Shown here in pieces: positions 48,737 through 57,805 of a stretch of DNA of 64,000 nucleotides. The stretch is from contig NZ_CM002139.1 in NCBI RefSeq assembly GCF_000454545.1, positions 884,503 to 948,502 on the forward strand, in the 5' to 3' direction. A program made the position numbers and the translations under genes. Below the pieces are notes generated by a model. The model did not search any database, was not told the DNA's origin, and saw only the letters and a program-made list of their open reading frames with translations. Within the stretch, counting starts at the first letter, position 1. Every line of letters begins with the position of its first letter. The stretch is from Xanthomonas cassavae CFBP 4642. GTDB taxonomy: Bacteria > Pseudomonadota > Gammaproteobacteria > Xanthomonadales > Xanthomonadaceae.

Positions 48737-49294
48737 TCAGGCATGGGGGCGCGGCGCACGGCGCCAGAGCAATGCGCGGAACGGCCCGAGCAGGAACACG
48801 CCCATGCCCAGCTTCACCGCCAGATCGCCTGCGGCCCAGCTCAGCCAGGGCAATGACGCACCGGCGAAGGCAATACTCCAGAAAATCGTGGTATCCAGCG
48901 TGGCGCTGCAGGTGGTGGCCACGATCGGCGCACGCCACCAATGGCCGTGACGCAGCCGGTCGAACACGGTGATGTCGAGCAATTGCGCCGCGATGAACGC
49001 CGTGCACGAGGCAGCCGCGATGCGCGGGCTCGCCAGCCAAGCCGATAGCAGCACCGCCAGCGCAAACCCGCACCAGGCCACCGTACGCGCGGCCCGCGGC
49101 CCGAAGCGACGGTTGATCAGATTGCTGACCAGAAATGCCAGTGGATACGAGAACGCGCCCCAGGTCAGCCAGTCGTTGATCGGGTATTGCACCAGAATGT
49201 TGGACAGCAGCACCACCGCGCCCATCGCCAGCACCGCCCAGGTCAGAGCGCGGGCGGTGAGCGGTGCGAACTGCGGCGTGGGGGCAGTGGACAT
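48737..49294 (-). CDS. Queuosine precursor transporter (YhhQ/VUT family)
   Basis: A 185-residue membrane protein with about six hydrophobic segments. Family blocks are LVQYPINDWLTWGAFSYPLA, FLVSNLINRRFGPRAARTV, and FIAAQLLDITVFDRLR near residue 120. Relatives import preQ0 or preQ1 for queuosine synthesis. The ATG at 49294 is preferred; a GTG at 49318 would add eight residues. It stands alone. Confidence 0.88.
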   Translation of the reverse strand: MSTAPTPQFAPLTARALTWAVLAMGAVVLLSNILVQYPINDWLTWGAFSYPLAFLVSNLINRRFGPRAARTVAWCGFALAVLLSAWLASPRIAAASCTAFIAAQLLDITVFDRLRHGHWWRAPIVATTCSATLDTTIFWSIAFAGASLPWLSWAAGDLAVKLGMGVFLLGPFRALLWRRAPRPHA

Positions 49295-49386
49295 GCTGGT
49301 TTCGTGCAGGTGGTTCACCGATTATCCGCGTGCCGCTGCCGCCGGGCCAGCGCAGCGGCTGCGGTGAATCGCGCTGCCTGCGTCGC

Positions 49387-50515
49387 TCAGCGTGCAGCTA
49401 CCAATGGTGCAGACGCTCTGCGGCGATACGCCGCCGCAACCAGCAGCACCGCCAGCACGCACAACCCGCCGAACAGGTCGCCCACCCGGGGAGACAGAGT
49501 GGGGCGCTGCGGGCCCACCGGGACACTGACCAGTGCGCTGGCCCCGGGCATCGGTGCGCTGTCGGCCTGCAGCAGCACGCGGCCCTGCGCATCGCTGGCG
49601 ATCAGCCAGCCTTCGCGCGCGTTACGCACCACTACGTAGCCGTTTTCGACGCCGCGTAGCACCGTCATGTGCGCCGATGTCCAGGCATCGTGATAGCCGA
49701 AGTCCCACGCCGGCACCAGCATCATCGCCGCGTTGCACTGGCCATTGGCACGTGCCAGCGGCGCGAACAACATGTCCTTGCAGATCGCCAGGCCAGACCG
49801 CGCATCGCCGATGGTCTGCAGCGCGTAGTGCGTGCCGGTGGCGTAGTGCTGCGCGCGCTCCGGCGGCGCCAGGATGTGCTTGTCGGAGGTCAACACTGGC
49901 TTGCCCTGCGGATCGAACAGCCAGGCCAGGTTGCGGGGATGTGCGCCGTGTTCGCCCACACCGACCACCAGCCAGAGCCGGTGCGTGCGCGCCAGCGCCG
50001 CAAAGTGCGCCTGCCAGCGCGCCAGCTCCGCCGATGGCGGCACCGCGATCTTTTCCGGCAGTACCACCAGGTGTGCGCCTTGCCCGGCCAGCGCGCCGAC
50101 CAGCACGTCGTAGCGGTTGCGGATCGGCCGGCGTGGCCGATGCGTTGATGGCCTTGTCGATGGAGGCCAGGCCGATCTTCATCGGCGTGCCCGTCGCCGG
50201 CGTCTGCAGGCGCCACAGGCCGTAGCCGCTGGCCGACACCAACAGCAGCATTACCGTTCCGACCAGCAGCGCCGGGCGACGCACCCGGTTACCACGCCAC
50301 AGCAGCAGCGCCAGCAGCGATGGCAGCAGGCACAGCACGAACAGCAGCCCGGACAGGCCCGCCAGTGAGGTGAGCTGCAGTAAGGGCAGCACCCCCGCCT
50401 GGGTACAGGCAGGGCTGCCCCAGTTGCCATCGGGCAGCAGCCGCGCCATCAGCAGATCCAGCGTGACCCACAACAGCGGGTAGGCCAGCATGCCCCAGCC
50501 GTTACGCAACCGCTT
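49387..50515 (-). pseudogene. Lnt/nitrilase-like membrane acyltransferase, truncated and frameshifted
   Basis: The 5' part (about 50515 to 50150) reads WGMLAYPLLWVTLDLLMARL and LLQLTSLAGLSGLLFVLCLL, as in apolipoprotein N-acyltransferase membrane domains. The 3' part (50125 to 49387) reads VLVGALAGQGAHLVVLPEKI (nitrilase Glu), LTSDKHILAPPERAQ (Lys region), GLAICKDMLFAPLARANGQC (Cys) and a C-terminal membrane segment. The two are in different frames and meet between about 50165 and 50115. The first membrane segments expected of the family are absent upstream of 50515. The true lnt is expected elsewhere. Confidence 0.75.
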
Positions 50516-50781
50516 GCACGCGGGCGGTCTTGGCACGGTGCGTCGCGGAGCCGTTGGCGATCGGTTGGCGGCGGGCGCGCGCGCTGACACCCAGGCTGTG
50601 CGGTGGTACAGGCAAGACGTCAGGTGGTCACTCTGCGTGGCTGCACGTCGCGGGCGGTGGCTGTGTTCGCTGCGGACGTCGTGATGAGTCAGGCCGTCAG
50701 GCACTGCCCATTGTCGGTCTGCTCCTTCGCGTCTTCATCGACCCGCATCCTTGTGTCCGGCGGCATTGTCAGGCGCGTGGG

Positions 50782-51729
50782 TCATGGCGACAGGCGCGCG
50801 CGCACCTGTTTGGCGATGCGCACGGTTTCGCGCACCGGAGGGATATCGGCGCCGGCGCCGAGAACTTCATCGGCGTCGTGTAAGCGCTGGCGGTCCCGCA
50901 GCGCGTGTAGGTAGGCGCCCACGCGCCCGTCTGCCAGGTCGCCGAATGCCGTGGCCACCGGCACGCGCGTGGCGCAGGCCTCGGAGAGCAGGTTGACCGA
51001 ATCGGCGGTGGCCACGATCGCGTCGGCCCAGCCCAGCAGGCCGGCATACGGGTTGGGGCCATCGCGCCCGTCGCACCACAACAGATGCGGCAGGCCGGCG
51101 CAGGCCGCGCGCAGCGGGGCGATGGCGTCGGCGGGCGTGCGACGCGAGAGAGTGACCAGCAGGCTGCCGCCCACTGCGCGCAGCCGCGCGCTCAAGCGTG
51201 CGCACAGCGCCGCCAGCGCCGGTGGCGTCCACGGCACCGGCGCGGTGGGCCCGCCCACCAGCAGGGCCAGCCGCGGGCCGGGCAGGCGGCCCAGCGCGGG
51301 GAACGCGTCCCGCCCGGCCGCCAGCCAGGCATCGTCCACCGGGTGCAGGCTGCCGAGCAGGGTAAGCACGTTCTCGCCGCGCAGCGCATCGTGCTCGGGC
51401 ACGATCAGCAGGTCCCAATGGTGCGGATCCAGGCGCGGATCCAGGATCTGCACGCTGCGGCTGCCACCGGCGCGCAGCAGCCGGGTGGCCAGCGCTGCCT
51501 GCCGCCCGCAGCCAATGGCCAGTGCGGGCGGCTGCTGCAGGTGCCGGGCGAACCCCGTGCCAAACGCCTGCTGCGCACCGGGCAGCAAGCGCGGCGCAGC
51601 CCAGCGCCAGGGCGCGTGGGTATGCAGATGGATCGGCTCAAAGGCATCGGGGTGCAACGCACGCGCCAGCGCCTCGGCCTGGCGCGCATTGCCGGCGCGG
51701 CCGTCGCTCAGCGCCCAGGTCAGCCCCAT
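50782..51729 (-). CDS. ELM1/GtrOC1-family protein
   Basis: A 315-residue protein of the bacterial family related to mitochondrial fission protein ELM1, with a glycosyltransferase-like fold. Landmarks are LSDGRAGNARQAEALARAL at the N-terminus, LAIGCGRQAALATRLLRA, VPEHDALRGENVLTLLGSLH, and GWADAIVATADSVNLLSEAC near residue 240, which resembles a nucleotide-sugar binding site. A role in cell-surface glycan synthesis is suggested for relatives but is not shown here. The ATG at 51729 is used. Confidence 0.82.
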   Translation of the reverse strand: MGLTWALSDGRAGNARQAEALARALHPDAFEPIHLHTHAPWRWAAPRLLPGAQQAFGTGFARHLQQPPALAIGCGRQAALATRLLRAGGSRSVQILDPRLDPHHWDLLIVPEHDALRGENVLTLLGSLHPVDDAWLAAGRDAFPALGRLPGPRLALLVGGPTAPVPWTPPALAALCARLSARLRAVGGSLLVTLSRRTPADAIAPLRAACAGLPHLLWCDGRDGPNPYAGLLGWADAIVATADSVNLLSEACATRVPVATAFGDLADGRVGAYLHALRDRQRLHDADEVLGAGADIPPVRETVRIAKQVRARLSP

Positions 51730-51863
51730 CGTTTCAGATCCGACATAGATTTGTTTCAGATTGAACGCGTGTGGCGGCAATTGCGCCACTCTACACTGCG
51801 GGTCTTCACACTGGTGCCGACGCCGCAGCCTACCGTCGCACCATCCCTTCTTCTGGAGTGCTC

Positions 51864-52454
51864 ATGTCCGACTCGCTCAACGCCGCCGCACTGGATCAGC
51901 TGTTCCGCACCGCCCGCACGCAGAACGCGTTTGCCGACACGCCGGTCAGCCAGGACGTGCTGCGCGAGCTCTATGAGCTGGTCAAGTGGGGCCCCACGGC
52001 GGCCAATAGCGGCCCGGCGCGCTTCGTGTTCGTGACCAGTGCCGGAGGCAAGGCCAAGCTCAAGCCGGCGCTGTCCGAAGGCAACGCCGCCAAGACCCTG
52101 GCCGCGCCGGTGACGGTGATCGTGGCGCACGACGAAGATTTCCACGAAAAGCTGCCGTACCTGTTCCCGCACGCCGACGCCAAGAGCTGGTTCGACGGCC
52201 CGCGCGAAGGGCGCGCCGAATCGGCGTTCCGCAACGGCTCGCTGCAGGGCGCCTATCTGATCCTGGCCGCACGTGCGCTGGGTCTGGATGCCGGCCCGAT
52301 GTCCGGCTTCGACAACGCCAAGGTGGACGCGGCGTTTTTTGCCGGCACGCCGATCAAATCCAACTTCCTGGTCAACCTCGGCTACGGGGACCCGGCCGGG
52401 CTGTTCCCGCGCTCGCCGCGCCTGAGCTTCGATGAAGCTGCGCGCTTTGAGTGA
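51864..52454 (+). CDS. RutE-like nitroreductase family protein
   Basis: A 196-residue FMN-dependent oxidoreductase of the malonic semialdehyde reductase (RutE/HadB) group. Landmarks are [40 protein letters not shown] near residue 37, [20 protein letters not shown] near 125, and [20 protein letters not shown] at the C-terminus. CTGGAG lies 8 bases before the ATG. No rut genes are adjacent, so the substrate is not fixed by context. Confidence 0.93.
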   Translation: MSDSLNAAALDQLFRTARTQNAFADTPVSQDVLRELYELVKWGPTAANSGPARFVFVTSAGGKAKLKPALSEGNAAKTLAAPVTVIVAHDEDFHEKLPYLFPHADAKSWFDGPREGRAESAFRNGSLQGAYLILAARALGLDAGPMSGFDNAKVDAAFFAGTPIKSNFLVNLGYGDPAGLFPRSPRLSFDEAARFE

Positions 52455-52813
52455 CCGTCGGCAGTGCGCCGCGCCGCGCGTGACGCATTGGGTCTGACAT
52501 CAACGCTGCAGCGTGTCTGCCCGGAAGTGAGTGAGCGTCGTCATGGGAGCCGCCTGGTGTCGTTTGCGATGTGTGTTGCTGCATGGCCGTATGTCGTCGA
52601 TGACGCGATTGCGCTCACCCACGGGTGAGCGCGGTCGATGCCCGGAAGCGGGGGATGTCACCCCCACTGCGCGTTCTGGGCCTGCCGTCCTTCGCCGTCT
52701 GCTCACTGCCGTGCAAGATAGGTTTGCCGTTTCCAGTGTCCTGCAGTCCTCGTCCGTCTGCGTTTTGTCCCATCCGCGTTGATCCGACGCGTTTCTCATC
52801 ACATGGAGTTCCA
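52455..52813. other. Intergenic region without a recognised gene
   Basis: The 359 bp between the nitroreductase and the YceI gene show no supported coding or RNA feature. The last 15 bp include the GGAG ribosome site for YceI. Confidence 0.45.
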
Positions 52814-53530
52814 ATGAAGACCACTCACAAGCTGTTGCTGCCGCTCGCCCTGACCCTGGCCATTGCCGCCTGCTCCAAGCCGGCCGACAACGCCGCCACC
52901 CCGGCCGCCACCGCGCCGGCCGCCACCGCTGCTGCGCCGGCGCCGGCGGCTGCCGAATCGACGGCCTCGACCGCACCGGCCGTGCAGGTTTCCTCCGGCA
53001 CCTACACCCTGGACCCGAGCCACACCGACGTGATCGCGCAGTGGAGTCACTTCGGCTTCTCCAACCCCAGCGCGCACTTCGGCAATGTCGACGGCACCCT
53101 GGTGTACGACGCAGCCGACGTGACCAAGTCCACCGTGCAGGTCACTCTGCCGCTGTCCGGCTTGAACAGCTTCACCGCCAAGTTCGACGAACACCTGAAG
53201 AGCGGCGACTTCTTCGACGCGGCCAAGTTCCCGAGCGCCACCTTCAAGAGCACCAAGGTGGAAGCGGCCGGCAGCAACAAGCTCACCGTCACCGGCGATC
53301 TGACCATCAAGGATCAGACCAAGCCGGTGGTGCTGGACGTCACCCTCAACGGTGCCGGCGAGCACCCGATGAAGAAGGTGCCGGCAGCTGGTTTCGATGC
53401 CACCACCACGATCAAGCGCAGCGATTTCGGCCTGGGCCAGTACGCCCCGAACGTCAGCGACGAAGTGAAGATCCGCATCACCACCGAAGCCCTGCAGGCC
53501 AAGGCGGGTGAGGCTGCTGCGGCGAAGTAA
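52814..53530 (+). CDS. YceI family lipoprotein
   Basis: A 238-residue exported protein. The N-terminal signal ends in the lipobox LAIAAC (Cys near residue 19), followed by an Ala/Pro-rich linker (about 25-60) and the YceI lipocalin-like barrel: SGTYTLDPSHTDVIAQWSHF, FSNPSAHFGNVDGTLVYDA, FDEHLKSGDFFDAAKFPSAT and KVPAAGFDATTTIKRSDFGL. Family members bind isoprenoid lipids. GGAG precedes the ATG, and a terminator follows at 53598. Confidence 0.95.
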   Translation: MKTTHKLLLPLALTLAIAACSKPADNAATPAATAPAATAAAPAPAAAESTASTAPAVQVSSGTYTLDPSHTDVIAQWSHFGFSNPSAHFGNVDGTLVYDAADVTKSTVQVTLPLSGLNSFTAKFDEHLKSGDFFDAAKFPSATFKSTKVEAAGSNKLTVTGDLTIKDQTKPVVLDVTLNGAGEHPMKKVPAAGFDATTTIKRSDFGLGQYAPNVSDEVKIRITTEALQAKAGEAAAAK

Positions 53531-53597
53531 GCGCCGGCTGTCGACATGCCGGCGCGAGCGATCGCGCCGGTGCGTCAATACAATGCGTCAATGCAAG

Positions 53598-53624
53598 AGC
53601 CCGCCGATTGGCGGGCTTTTGTTT
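53598..53624 (+). terminator. Rho-independent terminator after the YceI gene
   Basis: The stem AGCCCGCC/GGCGGGCT with loop GATT is followed by TTTGTTT. Confidence 0.85.
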
Positions 53625-53663
53625 GCGTGCGCAAAACGCTCTGTCACTCCTGGCCGTCGCTAC

Positions 53664-54080
53664 GTAAGAGCGGCCCTGGCCGCGAACGCGTTATCGGCAG
53701 GCTCGCCGAGGCAGGCGGCTGTCTCGGCAAAGCCCCTCGCGCCCGGGGGCGCTCCTACACGGGGAGCAGCACGTGGGTGAATGGCAGTAAGCACGCAAGC
53801 CTGTGTAGGAGCGGCCCTGGCCGCGAACGCGTTATCGGCAGGCTCGCCGACGCAAGCGGCTGTCTCGGCAAAGCCCCTCGCGCCCGGGGGCGCTCCTACA
53901 CGGGGAGCAGCACGTGGGTGAATGGCAGTAAGCACGCAAGCCTGTGTAGGAGCGGCCCTGGCCGCGAACGCGTTATCGGCAGGCTCGCCGACGCAAGCGG
54001 CTGTCTCGGCAAAGCCCCTCGCGCCCGGGGGCGCTCCTGCACGGGGAGCAGCACGCGATGATGCAGTGAGCACGCAAGCC
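53664..54080. repeat. Three tandem 141-bp repeats containing GTAG-type REP sequence
   Basis: Units begin at 53664, 53805 and 53946 with GTAGGAGCGGCCCTGGCCGC (first unit GTAAGAG). Inside each unit an inverse end GCGCTCCTAC closes an imperfect palindrome, followed by a 45-bp spacer. Because 141 is divisible by three and stop-poor, both strands stay open and mimic 47-residue protein repeats; I do not regard these as genes. The third unit decays near 54060, just before the SIP gene. Confidence 0.9.
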
Positions 54081-54081
54081 A

Positions 54082-54870
54082 TTACTCCGCTTTGGGGCTC
54101 GCCTTCCAATACCCCTTCGCACGCACCCATTCCTTGTCCACGCCCATGTGCTCTTCGATGAACTTGCGCATGGAACGGGCGCGCATCGATTCGGCACCGA
54201 TCCAGTAGAACGTGTCGCCGTCGTGCGGCTCGTAGTCGCGCAGGCTGTCTTCCAGCAGTGTGCTGCTGGCCGCGTCGAAGCCGTTGCGCTCGAGCCAGTA
54301 CACATCCATGTCGGCGGCGCTCAGCAGTTCCTGGCGCTCGCTGGCATTGGCCACTTCGATGAAGACGTCGGCGTGCATGTCCGCCGGCATGGCTTCCAGC
54401 CAGCGGCCGATCGCCGGCAGCGCGGTTTCATCGCCGATCAGCACGTAATGATCGAAATCGTCGGCCACCAGAAACGAGCCGCGTGGGCCGCCGATGCATA
54501 GTGCATCGCCCGGCTGCGCCTGTGCCGCCCAGCTGGAGGCCACGCCGTCGCCATGCAGCACGAAGTCGATGCTGAGTTCGCCGGTTTGCGGGTCGAACAG
54601 GCGTGGCGTGTAGTCGCGGCCGGGCGAGGGGAGGGCGCCTTCGTCATAGCGCGGGCCGTCGGCAGTCATCGTCGGCAGCACGAAGGCGCCGTCGGCATTG
54701 GGGAAGAACAGTTTGACGTGATCGTCCGGCGCCTCGCTCTGGAAACCGGCCAGTTCGCTACCGCCGAAGACGATGCGGCGCATCTGCGGCGTGACCGACT
54801 CGCAGCGCACCACCTGCACGGAACGCAGGCGTGGGTCGCGGCGGATTTGGGTGTTGGTATGTGCAGCCAT
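54082..54870 (-). CDS. Siderophore-interacting FAD-binding protein (YqjH/ViuB family)
   Basis: A 262-residue ferric-siderophore reductase-like flavoprotein. Landmarks are VVRCESVTPQMRRIVFGGSE near residue 20, GRDYTPRLFD near 84 (flavin-binding RxYTxR), DALCIGGPRGSF near 126, YVLIGDETALPAIGRWLEAM near 142, and FYWIGAESMRARSMRKFIEE near 221. It would release iron from siderophores in the cytoplasm. The PadR regulator gene lies 394 bp upstream on the same strand, the pairing seen for E. coli YqjI and YqjH. Confidence 0.92.
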   Translation of the reverse strand: MAAHTNTQIRRDPRLRSVQVVRCESVTPQMRRIVFGGSELAGFQSEAPDDHVKLFFPNADGAFVLPTMTADGPRYDEGALPSPGRDYTPRLFDPQTGELSIDFVLHGDGVASSWAAQAQPGDALCIGGPRGSFLVADDFDHYVLIGDETALPAIGRWLEAMPADMHADVFIEVANASERQELLSAADMDVYWLERNGFDAASSTLLEDSLRDYEPHDGDTFYWIGAESMRARSMRKFIEEHMGVDKEWVRAKGYWKASPKAE

Positions 54871-55264
54871 GAAGTGCGATTCCTGTGGGTACCGTGTCGC
54901 GATACGGCGTTGGGGAGTTGGGGGTGAAGCACGATGATGATCGAGATCCGTGGCGTAACAGGTGCAGCAGCCGAGGCAGTGTCTATCCCTTCTCCGCTCG
55001 GGACGTTGTCCTTCTTCATGGGGGAGAAGGTGCCGCGCAGCGGCGGATCAGGGTAAGCGCGAAGCCTCATGCGGTTGGATCGATCCACAGGCGTCGCTTC
55101 GTACTTTCACTAGTGATCTGTTGCTGGCTGCGCTACCGCTTGCGGCAATCACTTCAAACCAGAGCGCCTCCTGCGCGCATTCCATGCCAGGGGAACCACA
55201 GCAGCAGCCGACCGCGTCCCCGATCAACGCAAGCTGGAAAGCCACAACCGGCAAACACACGCAC
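54871..55264. other. Spacer between the PadR and SIP genes
   Basis: The 394 bp include a dispersed-repeat-like stretch near 54989-55060 (GGGGGAGAAGGTGCCGCGCA type). No second CGATATATCG operator was seen here, so the SIP gene may depend on read-through from padR or on an unrecognised promoter. Confidence 0.5.
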
Positions 55265-55795
55265 TCACTCATCGTCCTGTTCCATGGCGTCGGCGGCGGC
55301 GTTGAGCAGGGCGGCGATGCGAGTGGCTTCGGCGTTGTTCCACTGCCCGTGCCGTGCGAACAGGCCATGCTTGATACGGTGGATCGCCTCGCGGATCGGG
55401 GCGGGTGTCTGTGCCTTGATCAACGCGCGCGCACGTTGCTGGCTGCGCGCCAGCGCGGCATCCAGCGCATCGCGGTGCTCGCTGGCGTAGTGGCGGCCGG
55501 CAGTGCTGAGGTGGTAGCGCTTGCGGCCCTGTTGCAGATCCGCCTGCACCCATCCGTCGGCTTCCAGTTGCGCCAGGGCCGGATAGATCGCACCCGCGCT
55601 GGGCGCGTACAGGCCTTTGAACAGCGCGCCGATCTGCCGCATCAACTCGTAGCCGTGGCGCGGTTGTTGTTCGATCAGTGCCAGCAACAACAGGCGCAGA
55701 TCGCCGTGCTCCAGCGGCCGCGCGCCGCTGCGCCCAGGCGCGCTGTCGGCCAGCGCGTCCAGCTCAGGTGGGCGGTGACGACGGGAACGCACCAT
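55265..55795 (-). CDS. PadR-family regulator (YqjI-like)
   Basis: A 176-residue winged-helix regulator. Residues 1-35 are Arg/Pro/His-containing (VRSRRHRPPELDALADSAPG), then the PadR core: LEHGDLRLLLLALIEQQPRH, GYELMRQIGALFKGLYAPSA, GAIYPALAQLEADGWVQADL and KRYHLSTAGRHYASEHRDAL. E. coli YqjI is nickel-responsive and represses the SIP gene yqjH; the N-terminal metal-binding stretch here is much poorer in His. The ATG at 55795 lies next to a perfect operator palindrome. Confidence 0.9.
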   Translation of the reverse strand: MVRSRRHRPPELDALADSAPGRSGARPLEHGDLRLLLLALIEQQPRHGYELMRQIGALFKGLYAPSAGAIYPALAQLEADGWVQADLQQGRKRYHLSTAGRHYASEHRDALDAALARSQQRARALIKAQTPAPIREAIHRIKHGLFARHGQWNNAEATRIAALLNAAADAMEQDDE

Positions 55796-55797
55796 TA

Positions 55798-55834
55798 TTC
55801 GATATATCGAAGCATGTTGAAACGATATATCGAA
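55798..55834 (-). promoter_or_regulatory. Paired CGATATATCG operators of the PadR gene
   Basis: A perfect 14-bp palindrome TTCGATATATCGAA (55798-55811) and a second copy of its core CGATATATCG (55823-55832) lie two helical turns apart directly upstream of the padR start. Autoregulation by PadR is the simplest reading. Confidence 0.75.
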
Positions 55835-55925
55835 GTGGTGGGCATCGCAAGCGCCCACTGTCGCCTGGCCGACCGGCTGCAGTCATCGGCGCCGCCCATG
55901 CTGCAATGCGGCTAGCTGTGTAAAC

Positions 55926-56600
55926 CCACCACGTTTTTCAGTGGGATGTGGGTCCGTGAGATGGGAGGTCGGTGTCCGAGGCTGGCATGGGGCCGATGCC
56001 AGTTGTAGTGATGGAGCCGGTGCCCCAGGTAAGCGGCACGTTGCTCGGAGCTGTTATAGCGGTGGGCGTAGGCCTACTCGCGCAATGCCGTCTGGATGAA
56101 GCGTTCCGCCTTGCCGTTGGTGCGTGGGGTGCAGGGGCGGGTGCGGTAATGCCTGAGGTTGAGGCGCCGGATGGTGCGGGGGCAGGAGTGATCGTCGATG
56201 GCGACATGGACGTACTCCCATCCGGCTCCTCGGCTGGCCTGGGCACGATCCCCGGTGACACGATGACCGGCTTGGCGGAAGCGCCCGAGCTTTTTGATAT
56301 CCAGATGCAACATGCTGCCGGGCTGGGGATATTGGTAGCGCACGACCGGGGGCTTGGGTTCCAGTTCGGCCAGGCGATGCAGGCCGGCGCGGCGGACGAT
56401 GCGCGCGATGGTGCTCCGGCCCACCTGCAGGTGAGCGGCAATTTGCCCGTCGATGGAGCGTTGTCGGCGATCTGCTCGACCAGCTCCGGCGAAGTGGCGT
56501 GCGGGCAGCGCTGTGGGCGCGAAGCGCGGTCCCGCAGGCCGTACCTCGCGGCGTCAAACGGGCAGGTTTATGCAGGTTCAGCCGGGGCTCCTGGGGGCTG
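55926..56600 (-). pseudogene. Degenerate IS481-family transposase
   Basis: Readable pieces in order are NLHKPARLTPRG, then TSPELVEQIAD, VGRSTIARIVRRAGLHRLAE, KPPVVRYQYPQPGSMLHLDI, GWEYVHVAIDDHS, CTPRTNGKAERFIQTALRE, then AYAHRYNSSEQRAAYLGHRL and GHRPPISRTHIPLKNVVGL. Frames shift between blocks, a stop codon replaces the usual Trp after ALRE, and the catalytic region between DDHS and RPCTPRTNG is deleted. It cannot encode an active enzyme. Confidence 0.85.
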
Positions 56601-56665
56601 GATTGGTGTGGTAACCCCCATCTTCCAGATCGGCCCCGGATGAACAACCAACCGAGAGATCACAG

Positions 56666-57289
56666 CTAGCGCATGCCCAGCACGAGCAAGTCTTCCACGC
56701 GCTCGATCAGCTGCGTTCCGGCCAATCCGGCAAACACCTCCGGATGCGCATAGCCCCAACCCACCGCGGCGAATGGCAGGCCCAGCACCTGGGCCGCTTC
56801 CCAATCGGCGACCTGATCGCCCACATAGATCGCCTGTGCCGGGGTGTGCGATGTGGCGCGCAGCACGCGTCGCAGGGCGCGCTGTTTGCCCAGCAGATGC
56901 GCGCCGCCTTCGATGAGGGCGAACTTCGTACTCAGCTCTTCGCCCAGCACGCGTTGCACGTTCTCTGCCGAGTTGGACGACACCACCGCCAGCCGCGTCC
57001 CCCCAGCGTGCAATGCGCTCACTGTCTGCGCAATGCCGGGAAACAATGCCGCCGGCGGCGCGGCGCGCATCAGGCGGATGAAGTCGGCCGCCACCAGCGG
57101 GACCTTCCAGGCAGGCAATCCAGACTGCTTGATCAGCGCGCGCGTGCTCAACCTGCGCGCGGCGTCCACTTCATGCGTTTCGGCCGCGCGGAACCCGTGC
57201 CGCGCAGCCAGGTCGCGCTGTGTGCTCAGGAAGAAGCCGAACGAATCGGCCAAGGTGCCGTCGAAATCGAAAACGATCAATGCAGGCAT
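56666..57289 (-). CDS. HAD-superfamily phosphatase
   Basis: A 207-residue protein using the ATG at 57289 (MPALIVFDFDGTLADS). HAD motif I is DFDGTLADS (nucleophile Asp8), motif II LAVVSSNS, motif III the Lys in HLLGKQRALRRV, and motif IV YVGDQVADWEAA. The cap insertion between motifs I and II is helical, as in phosphoglycolate phosphatases. The substrate is not indicated by its neighbours. Confidence 0.9.
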   Translation of the reverse strand: MPALIVFDFDGTLADSFGFFLSTQRDLAARHGFRAAETHEVDAARRLSTRALIKQSGLPAWKVPLVAADFIRLMRAAPPAALFPGIAQTVSALHAGGTRLAVVSSNSAENVQRVLGEELSTKFALIEGGAHLLGKQRALRRVLRATSHTPAQAIYVGDQVADWEAAQVLGLPFAAVGWGYAHPEVFAGLAGTQLIERVEDLLVLGMR

Positions 57290-57385
57290 GGCAACGCACA
57301 GGGCAGGGCGCCATAGCCTAACCAACCCGCCCCGCAGCTCCTACGCACACACGTCCCCACGTGTATGCGCAGGCGATGCAAGGCG

Positions 57386-57805
57386 CTAGGCTTCGGCGAA
57401 GTGCGGCACGATCGGCGCGTCTCCGTGCGCGCTCTGCTCGATCACCTTGCGCTGCATCGCCGCCAGATAGGCGTCCAGCTCCTCGGTGGAGGCGAACACA
57501 TCGCTCAGCGGCACGGCCTTGACCATGTCGAAGACCTTGCGGATCTGCGGCTGCGGGTTGCTCACCAGCACCTTGCCGTGGCGCGTGGCCAGCGCCTTGC
57601 GCGCCTTGAAGATGCTGCGGATGCCGGCGCTGGAGATGTATTCCAATGCGGTCAGGTCCAGCACCAGGGTGGTGATGCGGGTGCCCAGCAACGGCGACAG
57701 CGCCGCGTCCAGGTCCTGGTAGGTATGGGTGTCCAGCCGCCCGGTCAGGATGACGCGTTGACGGGTGTCTTGCGGCGGGTCGATCTGAATGGCGAGCGTG
57801 GTCAT
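57386..57805 (-). CDS. Anti-sigma factor antagonist, STAS domain
   Basis: A 139-residue STAS protein (RsbV/SpoIIAA type). The core is RVILTGRLDTHTYQDLDAAL, then LVLDLTALEYISSAGIRSIF with the phosphorylatable Ser in ISSAG near residue 59. It would bind the anti-sigma kinase when unphosphorylated. Its start overlaps the stop of the kinase gene by 4 bp, and a matching phosphatase gene lies upstream, giving a full partner-switching set. Confidence 0.92.
   Translation of the reverse strand: MTTLAIQIDPPQDTRQRVILTGRLDTHTYQDLDAALSPLLGTRITTLVLDLTALEYISSAGIRSIFKARKALATRHGKVLVSNPQPQIRKVFDMVKAVPLSDVFASTEELDAYLAAMQRKVIEQSAHGDAPIVPHFAEA

Noticed and set aside
53546..54130. Frames of 156-171 codons on both strands with 47-residue repeats
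   Set aside because: They arise from the 141-bp tandem DNA repeat, whose period is a multiple of three; both strands are open and no ribosome site or motif is seen.
55938..56441. Pro/Ala-rich 167-codon frame in the IS481 remnant
   Set aside because: It is an out-of-frame reading of the transposase remnant; the real reading gives recognisable IS481 blocks.
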